The notes below the pieces were generated by a model. That model searched no databases. It was given only the letters and a program-made list of their open reading frames with translations, and had not been told where the DNA came from. From Nocardioides sp. (GTDB lineage Bacteria; Actinomycetota; Actinomycetes; Propionibacteriales; Nocardioidaceae): a stretch of 19,903 nt of DNA. This document shows positions 6,468 through 13,399 of this stretch, piece by piece. The stretch is taken from contig DOWL01000033.1 of NCBI GenBank assembly GCA_003519585.1, positions 1 through 19,903 on the forward strand. The letters run 5' to 3'. The first letter of the stretch is position 1; every line of letters begins with the position of its first letter. The position numbers were made by a program, and so were the translations under genes.

Positions 6468-9400
6468 ACGCCGAACTGCTCGCAGACGCCCTCGGCCGGC
6501 GCGAGACAGGACCCCTGCCCACCGCCCAGGAGCTCGCCGACCTGGTCGCAGAGGTCGAGGTCCAGGCGATCATCGTCCCCGGCGATCTCGACGCCCGCCT
6601 GCTGCAGACCGCCTGGTACCTCCATGGCATCGCCTCAGCGGCCAATGCCGCCGACCTCTACACCTCGCAACGACAGGAGCGGGCGTTCGCCGTCTCCGCG
6701 CACATTTTCGACCTTGCTCTGAACACTCCTGGCCGAACCGAACACGAGCGGCTCACGCTCGCGTTCGCCGCCCAGGTGGGCTACAGACGCTCACAGCTGG
6801 ACCCGAATGCGGTGGCCGTGTGGCGCCGCGTCGACGGGCTTCTCGACTTCCCTCCTCTCGCCGTTCAGATCGAGGAGTCCGTCGATGGGCAAGCGCTCGA
6901 TGAGGTCCCGGTCGACAGCTCCCCCGACTACGACAAACCCGACGAGGAGGCCGACGGCGACGAGAGTGTCGTTTCCGGTCGTGGCCGCCCGACCGGTGAA
7001 CCTGATGGTGACGACCTGGACGAGGTCACTCACGACCACTTCGAGACGATGGCTCTCCGCGCCGGCATCGCCTTCCTCGGCCTGAACCTCGCCCGCAGCG
7101 GCTTCCTGATCCAGCAGTGGCATGATCAAGCGACAGCGATGGCGACGACTGTTGCCGTCGACAATCTCGTGGGCACGATGTTCGGACCAGCCGAACAGGT
7201 CGTCGTGGCAGTCGCAGAGATGGTCGAGTTCCTCCGCTTCGGCAACGCAGAGCGACTCAACGTCGCCAGAGAGGCGCTTCGCACCGTCATCGACCGACGC
7301 GCGGGCGTCGGAGACCACGACGCGCTCTGGGTCGCGGCCCATCTGTTGCACGTGGCCGACGGCTTGGCCGAGTCAAGCATCTGGGCAGTTCTGCCTCCGG
7401 GCAGTCCCGACACTCTGGCGCAAGCCTTCACCATCGGCAGCCCGCCGGTGCTCACGCTCTGGCCGCCGCAGCGGGAGCTCTTGGCGCGCACGACGGCCGG
7501 CCCGCTCGACCCCGAGACGAAGCGACTGCTCCTGTCGGTGCCGACCAGCGCAGGCAAGACACTGATGGCGCAGATCATGATCTGCCATCACCTCGCGACC
7601 CAGACCGGCGACGTCTGCTACGTCACGTCGATGCGCAGTCTGGGCAGGGAGATGCGCCAAGCGCTCAGCTCAAGGCTCCGCGTGCTTCAACGCGGTATCG
7701 GGGGCGACCTTCCAGACTTCGCGCGAATCGACCTCCAAGAGCTGCTCGACTTCTTCGAGGACTGGAACGACAACGCGGTCGAGATCATGACGCCGGAGCG
7801 TCTGGCACAGATGCTCCGACGCGATACCGACGCCGTGCTCGAACGGTTCTCGATGTTCGTCGTCGACGAGGCACACATGCTGGGTCAGCCAGGCCGTGGC
7901 CTTCTCCTAGAGTCGCTACTGGCGACTCTGACGACCAGCGATGCACGCCTGATCCTGCTCTCAGGTGTCATGGGCAACGCAGACCAGGTCGCGACCTGGC
8001 TCGACGACACAGAAGAGGGTGTTCTCTTCACCTCAGGCTGGCGCGGCCCCAGGCGCCTTCACGCCTTGCTCTACACGGGGCCCCAGTGGCACCAGGGGAC
8101 GACGACGATTCGCCCGAAGGCCAAGAGATGGACCATCGAGGAATCCTTCCCCATGGTGGGCGAACTCAAGATTCGGCCCGCGGAGGGGCGGATCCGCGAG
8201 CTGTACGCGAACAAGGTCGGCGAGTTCGTCCGGTACCGCGACAACCAAGGCAATCAGACTCCCGCGCCCTCGACCCCGTTCTACAAGCAGTGCGCAAGGA
8301 CAGCGGTCGCCCTCATGCACGCCGGCAGCCTGCTGATGATCGTGTCGCAGCGTGCCTACGCACGTGATGCTGCCAAGGAGATCGCAGCGCAACTGCCGCC
8401 GCGCACCCAGACCGCGGAGCTGGCCGACATCCTGAGCGAGCGCCTGGGGGCAGCGCACCCGCTCATCGAATGCGTCAGGCACGGCGTCGGCTATCACCAC
8501 GCGGGTCTCCCCACAGACGTCCTCGAGGCCCTCGAGCAGGCCACCCGGGACGAGGAGCTCGTCGCCCTCGTGGCCACCACCACCCTCACCGATGGTGTGA
8601 ACCTGCCGGTGAGAACCGTATTGATCTCCGAGTCCAAGTACACGGGCCAGGACCCTCGTCAACAGATGGACGCGGCGCAGCTGCTCAACGCCGTCGGCCG
8701 CGCCGGACGTGCCGGCAGAGAGACCGAGGGCTGGATCGTGCTCGCGCTCAACCAGCAAGCCGCGGACGACGACTTCGACCTGCTCCGGCCGGCCGCGGCC
8801 GACCTCTCAGTCGTCTCGACACTGACCGACTCCCTCGCCTTGGAGGAGCTTGCGCAGGTCGAACAACTCATCGCAGCCACGACCGACGCCATCTTCGACC
8901 TGAAGGACACCGATGTCGGCAAGTTCGTGGCCTTCGTCTGGTACGTCCTGAACGCCACAGAGATGCTTGCCGCCATCGGCTCGGAGACCAATGTAGGGAG
9001 GTCCATCCGTCGCCTCCTTGCGTTCACGCAGCTCCCTGCGGAGCTGGCCGACCAGTGGCTGAACCTCGCTGAGCAAGTCGAACGCGTCTACGAGGCAACG
9101 TCGCAAACGAGTCGGCGGCGATGGACCGTGGCCGGCACAACGCTGGGCAGCGCGCGTTCACTCGAGTCAGTAGCCGCGCGACTTGCCGAGGCGGCCATAA
9201 GGACCACCGCCGCACCGCCGGCCAATGAGCGAGGCCATGCCCAGACGCCCATCACGGACCCCGGGCCCGCGGAGCCCGGGTCATCGCCTCACGACACCGA
9301 CGATCCAGTGACAGTCATGCTCGATATGGACCAGACACTCCGGATCCTCGAGGAGACCGACACGTTTGCGGCTCTCTTCAAGCTTCCGGAATGTCCGCGT

Positions 9401-10186
9401 GACTGGTCTTTCAAGCAGACACCCAAGGCGCGCGTACCGATCGACGTCACACCGACCTACGCGCTGCGTCGATGGCTGACGGGAGATGACATCCCCACCC
9501 TCGCCGGGGCCATCCTCCCGACGGTCTCCGACATCGGCTGGCGCCTCGAACAGACCGTCGACGCCATCAGCGAGACCTTCGAGCACTTCTTGTCATGGAC
9601 TATCGGCGTAGCGCTGGAACAGGCCAACGACATCCTCGCCGCCGCCGACGCCAACGTCCGGTTCAGCGACACCTTCGCCTACTTCATCCGGTACGGGGTC
9701 GACACCCACCAAGCCCTCAACCTGCTCGTTCGCGGGGTACGATCGCGGCGCCTGGCCTACCTCGTCGGAAAGCAGGCGCACGACAGAGGCCTCGCCGGCG
9801 CTGATCTGCGCGACTGGCTCATTGGCCTGCACCTCGACGGCTGGAAGAGCGAGTTCAACGCAAACCCCCGCGAGGTCGAAGACCTCGCTGAGTATGTCCG
9901 CTCCCCCAGGGCGAGTGTCCTGCGCGCCGCACTCGAAGCAACGGATGCCAAAGCGGAACTCCGATACCCCCTGGAGCCACCACCGCAGACTTCGCTTCCA
10001 GTACACCTCATCGCCACGACCGTGGACCAACCCATCGAGGTCTGGGCGGTCGGCCAGAACCGCTACCGAATCGGAGTCATCTCCGCCGCCCACCACTCCG
10101 ACGTACACGCACTCCACAACAGCGCGCTCCCCTACAGCGCTGCGACCGACGGGACGACGGTCGAGTTCCGCATTACCCTCGGCTAG
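6452..10186 (+). CDS. HamB-like Ski2/Hel308-type SF2 helicase
   Basis: 1244-aa protein from GTG 6452. Helicase motifs in order: a Q-like element LTLWPPQREL, motif I PTSAGKT (364-370, K369), motif II DEAH (472-475), motif III LSGVMGN in place of the usual SAT, the Ski2-type element GVGYHHAGLP, motif V TTLTDGVNLP, and motif VI NAVGRAGRAGR (746 onward). The GYHHAGLP and GRAGRAGR signatures place it in the Ski2/Hel308 group to which HamB belongs. About 360 residues precede the core; they are helical apart from an acidic linker (DYDKPDEEADGDESV) near 165. A Pro/Gly linker near 930-955 separates a C-terminal domain of about 290 residues. Coupled to the HamA-like gene, it should sense phage or damaged DNA by ATP-driven translocation and control the nuclease. 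The helicase call is firm, the Hachiman assignment less so. Confidence 0.85.
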   Translation: MDRALDAELLADALGRRETGPLPTAQELADLVAEVEVQAIIVPGDLDARLLQTAWYLHGIASAANAADLYTSQRQERAFAVSAHIFDLALNTPGRTEHERLTLAFAAQVGYRRSQLDPNAVAVWRRVDGLLDFPPLAVQIEESVDGQALDEVPVDSSPDYDKPDEEADGDESVVSGRGRPTGEPDGDDLDEVTHDHFETMALRAGIAFLGLNLARSGFLIQQWHDQATAMATTVAVDNLVGTMFGPAEQVVVAVAEMVEFLRFGNAERLNVAREALRTVIDRRAGVGDHDALWVAAHLLHVADGLAESSIWAVLPPGSPDTLAQAFTIGSPPVLTLWPPQRELLARTTAGPLDPETKRLLLSVPTSAGKTLMAQIMICHHLATQTGDVCYVTSMRSLGREMRQALSSRLRVLQRGIGGDLPDFARIDLQELLDFFEDWNDNAVEIMTPERLAQMLRRDTDAVLERFSMFVVDEAHMLGQPGRGLLLESLLATLTTSDARLILLSGVMGNADQVATWLDDTEEGVLFTSGWRGPRRLHALLYTGPQWHQGTTTIRPKAKRWTIEESFPMVGELKIRPAEGRIRELYANKVGEFVRYRDNQGNQTPAPSTPFYKQCARTAVALMHAGSLLMIVSQRAYARDAAKEIAAQLPPRTQTAELADILSERLGAAHPLIECVRHGVGYHHAGLPTDVLEALEQATRDEELVALVATTTLTDGVNLPVRTVLISESKYTGQDPRQQMDAAQLLNAVGRAGRAGRETEGWIVLALNQQAADDDFDLLRPAAADLSVVSTLTDSLALEELAQVEQLIAATTDAIFDLKDTDVGKFVAFVWYVLNATEMLAAIGSETNVGRSIRRLLAFTQLPAELADQWLNLAEQVERVYEATSQTSRRRWTVAGTTLGSARSLESVAARLAEAAIRTTAAPPANERGHAQTPITDPGPAEPGSSPHDTDDPVTVMLDMDQTLRILEETDTFAALFKLPECPRDWSFKQTPKARVPIDVTPTYALRRWLTGDDIPTLAGAILPTVSDIGWRLEQTVDAISETFEHFLSWTIGVALEQANDILAAADANVRFSDTFAYFIRYGVDTHQALNLLVRGVRSRRLAYLVGKQAHDRGLAGADLRDWLIGLHLDGWKSEFNANPREVEDLAEYVRSPRASVLRAALEATDAKAELRYPLEPPPQTSLPVHLIATTVDQPIEVWAVGQNRYRIGVISAAHHSDVHALHNSALPYSAATDGTTVEFRITLG

Positions 10187-10661
10187 CCGGTCTGACTCAT
10201 GCGCAATGGGCGACATAGAACGGCGCGTTAGTGGCCATCTGCGGCAAGAACAACGGCTCCTTGGAGTACACCGACGGCGTTTTACCAGTGGCCCGAGGGA
10301 CCTCGAGCACGGCGTGTCGCAGCATCATGTTCGCCTCCAAGAGGGGCTGGAGGAGCATGTCAGAGCGAAGCTCGCCTGGCTGGAGTCAAGCAAGTGCAGT
10401 CTTGAGTGGTGGCTGGAACGGAAGGCGGCCCGTTGAGCGTCCGACCATGCTGCTGACGGCCCTCCCGCCGGCCATGCCTCTGACGAGCTCGCCCATGGCT
10501 ATTCCAGCCACTAGAGGGCCGACGTCTAGCCGCCGCCTCATTGGTTGGCTGACATGCTGGCGGTGATGCGCTCGTCGCTGGCTTTGGTCGCTGCCGAACC
10601 TCCCACCTCTGTGCGCGTGCGGGCTCCTTGGCCGCTTGCTTGTTCACGCGCACCGCTGTTT

Positions 10662-10708
10662 GGCCTGATTGGTGACTACCTCTGTACAGACGTAGTCACC
10701 AATAGGCC
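10662..10708. repeat. 47-nt near-perfect palindrome
   Basis: GGCCT, one unpaired g, ATTGGTGACTAC, a c/c mismatch, the self-complementary core TCTGTACAGA (10681-10690), then GTAGTCACCAAT and AGGCC. The 12-bp arms (10668-10679 and 10692-10703) are exact complements. It lies in non-coding DNA between the helicase and a small HTH gene. It could be a strong DNA cruciform or RNA hairpin, a terminator for the helicase operon, a recombinase site or a regulator site; the sequence alone does not decide. Confidence 0.7.
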
Positions 10709-10776
10709 CCTACATCGGTACAGGTGTTCAAACACGCAGTCTCGTAGTCGAGTGCCCTGGTCTGCGGCGTGGCTGC

Positions 10777-10800
10777 TTCCGTATATAGCCCTATACGGAA
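10777..10800. promoter_or_regulatory. Palindromic operator upstream of the small HTH gene
   Basis: TTCCGTATA (10777-10785) and TATACGGAA (10792-10800) are exact inverted repeats with a 6-bp spacer TAGCCC. The site is AT-rich for this genome and ends 34 bp before GTG 10835, a typical place for an autoregulatory operator. Binding by the adjacent HTH protein is inferred. Confidence 0.55.
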
Positions 10801-10834
10801 TGTGGTTCGTCTTGTGGTGAGGGGCCCGAAGGCA

Positions 10835-11146
10835 GTGCCCCGCAGGGGCACAATCTCACGCAACCTGAAGACCGCCCTCGTTGCTGAGGCACTGCAGCTC
10901 GCCGAGGCCGACGATCCGGTCGCCGTGATCACACGAGTGGGCGAGTTCTACGCGGGCCTGGAAGACGAGCTCGAAGTCATCGCCAGTATCCGGCTAGACG
11001 CCGTGCGCGAGCTTCGTCGGCGGGGGTGGGCCTACCAGCGCATCGCTGACGCGACTGGCCTTAGCAAGCCCCGAGTGCAACAGCTGGCAACGAGCGCCGG
11101 CGTCGGAGGGCATCTGCGTAGGCCGGCCGCCGATAACGAAGGCTGA
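10835..11146 (+). CDS. Small helix-turn-helix protein
   Basis: 103 aa from GTG 10835 (VPRRGTISRNLKTAL). The frame is open back to GTG 10769, but that extension would translate the palindrome, so the later start is preferred. Residues about 10-50 are helical (ALVAEALQLAEADDPVAVI, VGEFYAGLEDELEVI). Residues about 60-90 form a clear helix-turn-helix, ELRRRGWAYQRIADATGLSKPRVQQLA, of the kind seen in sigma-factor region 4-like and resolvase-like small actinobacterial regulators. The start codon lies in a perfect stem, GTGCCCC-GCA-GGGGCAC (10835-10851), which may limit translation or signal a different true start. It probably binds DNA, perhaps the palindrome just upstream; the regulated gene is unknown. 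Confidence 0.65.
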   Translation: MPRRGTISRNLKTALVAEALQLAEADDPVAVITRVGEFYAGLEDELEVIASIRLDAVRELRRRGWAYQRIADATGLSKPRVQQLATSAGVGGHLRRPAADNEG

Positions 11147-11180
11147 TCGCGGGCTGCCCCGAGAAGCGCCCTCCGCTCCA

Positions 11181-11207
11181 GCGGGAGCTAGAACAGCTCT
11201 CCCCCGC
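11181..11207 (+). terminator. Possible hairpin terminator after the HTH gene
   Basis: GCGGGAGCT, loop AGAAC, then AGCTCTCCCCCGC can fold into a GC-rich stem with a small bulge, 34 bp after the HTH stop. No T-run follows. Confidence 0.35.
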
Positions 11208-11248
11208 GCTCTGCACCCGCTGTCGGTGCCGAGCAGGACGATGCGGGC

Positions 11249-11845
11249 ATGACAGGTGAGCCTCCAAACCCGGGCGTTGAGCAAGCCGACCGCATCGTCG
11301 ACCAGGTCGACCGGCTGTCAGCGAGGTTGGACGCCGCTCGGGCGCTGACACGGAACATCCGTATTCTCTGCGTACAGGACGCTGGCGCCGTACCGCTCAC
11401 GGATGATGGGCCCGGAGAGCCAACTGATGGTCGGGCTGAGAGCGATGTCCCGAGCGGCGGTCCCACCATGGAGGATGCGATTGTCCGACTGCGCGAGCTC
11501 CTGGACGAGGCACGTGGGATCGCTTACCGGTATCACCGTGGGCAGACCGGCCCGTACGGCACTCCCTCGCTGCCGTGGCCTGACTGGATCCTGTCTGACC
11601 AGGCGCCGCACTCCACGTTCGTTCAGGTCGAAGGCGTCGACACCGCGCCGGCTGGCAGCCTCTTTGAGAGGCTGACGTTCCAGCGCGATGAGGCCCGGCT
11701 GTGGGCACACTCTGACGCGCACCGTATGTGGCCGTTCCCCACAGATATTGCACCGCTGTGGCTCTACTCGAGCACTCTGCCGGCCGACCCGGAGATTGTC
11801 CGCCAGTGGCAGCGAGAACACCCTGAGCGTCAGGTCGAGTGGTAG
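11249..11845 (+). CDS. Hypothetical protein, 198 aa
   Basis: Starts at ATG 11249 with a weak AGGA about ten bases upstream. Residues 10-45 are a likely coiled coil or helix (VEQADRIVDQVDRLSARLDAARAL), residues 50-75 a Gly/Pro/Asp-rich linker, and the rest a soluble aromatic-rich domain (SLPWPDWILSDQAPHSTFVQVEG, then WPFPTDIAPLWLYSSTLP) ending HPERQVEW. No signal peptide or membrane segment is seen. I do not recognise the family. The TAG stop at 11843-11845 is followed in the same frame by another coding-like stretch to 11977, so the original protein may have been longer. Confidence 0.65.
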   Translation: MTGEPPNPGVEQADRIVDQVDRLSARLDAARALTRNIRILCVQDAGAVPLTDDGPGEPTDGRAESDVPSGGPTMEDAIVRLRELLDEARGIAYRYHRGQTGPYGTPSLPWPDWILSDQAPHSTFVQVEGVDTAPAGSLFERLTFQRDEARLWAHSDAHRMWPFPTDIAPLWLYSSTLPADPEIVRQWQREHPERQVEW

Positions 11846-11860
11846 CGAGGCTCGAGGGGG

Positions 11861-11977
11861 TTGGCGGTCGCGGTCCTGGACCCGGACCTGACCTCGACCA
11901 TCGAGCAGCCGTGGCTTCGCCTAGAGCTGGTCGCTCTGGCAGAGCGGATGCTGGGCACCGGACAACCGGCGGGCTGA
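11861..11977 (+). CDS. Possible 38-aa small protein, or detached C-terminus of the preceding gene
   Basis: TTG 11861 opens a frame reading LAVAVLDPDLTSTIEQPWLRLELVALAERMLGTGQPAG in two parts: an acidic opening and an amphipathic helix (LRLELVALAERML). It is in the same frame as the 198-aa gene, six codons after that gene's TAG. A G-rich run (AGGGGG) directly precedes the TTG, too close for an ideal ribosome site. Codon use is gene-like (G/C at most third positions). It is either a tiny gene or the end of the upstream protein after a nonsense mutation. Confidence 0.35.
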   Translation: MAVAVLDPDLTSTIEQPWLRLELVALAERMLGTGQPAG

Positions 11978-12113
11978 GCCCGGCTGACTCGCGCTCGCAG
12001 TTCCCGCGACGATGCCGGCCGGTGGCCGGTGTTGTGACCCCATGGTCCGCTTGAGTGAACCGGGCGGCGCACTGGAGCCGTTAGGTGGGTCTCGTCTGCG
12101 GCGCCTTCGGCGA

Positions 12114-12119
12114 TACGCT
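12114..12119 (+). promoter_or_regulatory. -10 element of a leaderless promoter
   Basis: TACGCT fits the actinobacterial TANNNT -10 pattern and ends exactly six bases before GTG 12126, so transcription would begin at or next to the start codon. No ribosome site precedes this GTG. Confidence 0.6.
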
Positions 12120-12125
12120 GTTGGC

Positions 12126-12536
12126 GTGCCGCGGGACATGGTTCAGCCGGACCCCGAGCCATCGGGCATGCATCCGTACTTCGCGGCGATCGGCCCCTTC
12201 TACGACGAGCAGGGGGCCGCACACTGGCTGGGAAACATCACCCCTCGTGAACTTGAACGGCGCCGCGACCGCCACCAGGTCCTTGCGATGCAGACGCTCG
12301 ACGGGACGTGGCTGTTCCCCGCATGGCAGCTCACCCCTGACGGGCACGTACTTCTCCCGCTCCTGCCCGCACTGCGCGCCCTCGCCGGACTCGACCGCTG
12401 GCTCGCTGGGGCATGGCTGATCAACGGGCACCCGGCACTCGACGGGCAGTCCCCCAGACAGGCATTGAGCGGTGGTGCCGACCCCAAGTGGATCGCCACG
12501 CTCGCCCTACAAGACCAGAACAGCATGGTGAGCTGA
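12126..12536 (+). CDS. Orphan MbcA/ParS-like (antitoxin-type) protein
   Basis: 136 aa from GTG 12126, chosen because of the leaderless -10 element; the open frame extends back to 12012 without support. The N-terminal half, AIGPFYDEQGAAHWLGNITPRELERRRDRHQVL, looks like a DNA-binding helix-turn-helix. Then comes LDGTWLFPAWQLTPDGHVLLPLLPALRALAG, and the C-terminal half DRWLAGAWLINGHPALDGQSPRQAL matches the toxin-binding pattern of Xre/MbcA/ParS antitoxins (W...NPALDGxSPxxxL). Such antitoxins normally precede a RES-domain NAD-degrading toxin. No RES gene is visible downstream; only a 31-aa membrane peptide follows. It may be an orphan regulator, as is common in actinobacteria. Confidence 0.6.
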   Translation: MPRDMVQPDPEPSGMHPYFAAIGPFYDEQGAAHWLGNITPRELERRRDRHQVLAMQTLDGTWLFPAWQLTPDGHVLLPLLPALRALAGLDRWLAGAWLINGHPALDGQSPRQALSGGADPKWIATLALQDQNSMVS

Positions 12537-12610
12537 ACGCAGTCTCGGCGATCAACACGGCAACCATTCCGGACCTCGGAAGGTCGCGCCCACGACAGCT
12601 GAAGGCTGCC

Positions 12611-12616
12611 TACGCT
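12611..12616 (+). promoter_or_regulatory. -10 element of a leaderless promoter
   Basis: TACGCT, identical to the element at 12114, ends six bases before GTG 12623. The matching spacing supports both the promoter and the tiny gene it serves. Confidence 0.5.
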
Positions 12617-12622
12617 GACCGG

Positions 12623-12718
12623 GTGCCGGGTCCGAACTGGGTGTGGGTCATCCCCGTCGTGCTCGGATTCTGGGTGGGCTGCTCGTTGCTGGCTTCGTGG
12701 TGGCGTGATCGGAGCTAG
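12623..12718 (+). CDS. Tiny single-pass membrane protein, 31 aa
   Basis: GTG 12623 to TAG 12718 encodes MPGPNWVWVIPVV followed by LGFWVGCSLLASWWRDRS. Residues about 6-25 form one hydrophobic helix, with basic residues after it, so the C-terminus is probably cytoplasmic. The start is supported by TACGCT six bases upstream. Its stop codon overlaps the convergent gene's stop within CTAG (12715-12718). The function is unknown; it could be a holin-like toxin or a small membrane modulator, but nothing in the sequence decides. Confidence 0.45.
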   Translation: MPGPNWVWVIPVVLGFWVGCSLLASWWRDRS

Positions 12719-13281
12719 CCGAATGCGGCGACGATCTGCTCGGTCGCTTCGTCAAGCGAGCCGTTCTTGTAGTGCCAGCGCACCCCATCCTTGTCGGTGA
12801 ACAGAGCCTCGGTGGTCCACGAGGTCGGCCCGGACGGCTCGGTGTCGCTGTCCTCGTGCGTGATGCTCAGGTGCCGCTGCTCGGCGACTCCGTGCTGATT
12901 CGGCGTGAGCCGCGACCAGGACGTACGCGCTGTCTCGCGCCAACCGCCTACCCCTTGAGCGGTGGCCTTGAGCTCGACATTGAGGTACGTCCACTGGCTG
13001 GGGTTGAGGGCGCACACGGTGCCGTTGTGCTGTGTCCGGCCGCTGAGCTCGGTCAAGCTGCTGCTGTCGGCCCAACAGGTGAACTGCTGTGCGTGCGCGC
13101 GCCGCTCTCGGTACTCGCGCTGCCGACGGTCCGCGGCTGCCTCGTGCTGCTCCTGCCGTGCGATCTTCCAGCCGGAGAACGCGAGCCAGAGGGCACCTCC
13201 GGCTGCAATCCCAGCGATCCAGTCCGGCAATGAGCCCCAGTCGACAAACTCCAGGCCGAACGCACACGACTTCGCGGTCAT
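12715..13281 (-). CDS. Hypothetical single-pass membrane protein with cytoplasmic tail, 188 aa
   Basis: Minus-strand gene from ATG 13281. Residues about 19-38 (PDWIAGIAAGGALWLAFSGW) are a membrane helix. Residues 40-62 are a strongly charged helix or coiled coil (RQEQHEAAADRRQREYRERR). The remaining domain is soluble and beta-rich (YLNVELKATAQGVGGWRETA, then SWTTEALFTDKDGVRWHYKNG), ending DEATEQIVAAFG. This layout, one membrane helix, a coiled coil and a soluble domain, is common among uncharacterised actinobacterial proteins in accessory regions. A -10 element (TAGCGT) ends six bases before the ATG, suggesting a leaderless mRNA. No function can be assigned. Confidence 0.7.
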   Translation of the reverse strand: MTAKSCAFGLEFVDWGSLPDWIAGIAAGGALWLAFSGWKIARQEQHEAAADRRQREYRERRAHAQQFTCWADSSSLTELSGRTQHNGTVCALNPSQWTYLNVELKATAQGVGGWRETARTSWSRLTPNQHGVAEQRHLSITHEDSDTEPSGPTSWTTEALFTDKDGVRWHYKNGSLDEATEQIVAAFG

Positions 13282-13287
13282 GAGGTC

Positions 13288-13293
13288 ACGCTA
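13288..13293 (-). promoter_or_regulatory. -10 element of a leaderless promoter
   Basis: On the minus strand TAGCGT is followed by six bases (GACCTC) and then ATG 13281, the same geometry as at 12114 and 12611. Confidence 0.5.
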
Positions 13294-13399
13294 GCTGTCG
13301 CATCTCAGCACGTTGTTGATGTCATAGGTCCGGATCGCGGCTGCGAGATCCGGATAACTCGCGGCACGCCGGGATCGGACGTAACGCTGCGCAAGCGGT

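Larger units (their letters stand above)
10187..10834. other. Gene-poor stretch with possible decayed coding remnant and palindromes
   Basis: No frame here looks like an intact gene. On the minus strand, one frame from an ATG near 10541 down to about 10198 reads without frame change except for a single TGA (near 10390), and has G/C-rich third positions in its downstream half (LLQPLLEANMMLRHAVLEV); it may be the remnant of an unknown gene. The opposite strand also has open frames of similar quality, so direction and identity cannot be settled. The right half holds a 47-nt near-palindrome and a second, perfect palindrome, listed separately. Confidence 0.4.

Noticed and set aside
9075..9090. Second LexA-like site starting TCGAACGCG
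   Set aside because: Only one half matches the SOS consensus and it lies within the helicase coding sequence.
10187..10834. tRNA or attachment site next to the palindrome
   Set aside because: No TPsiC-like or anticodon-arm pattern was found on either strand, and no duplicate of the segment was seen elsewhere in the window.
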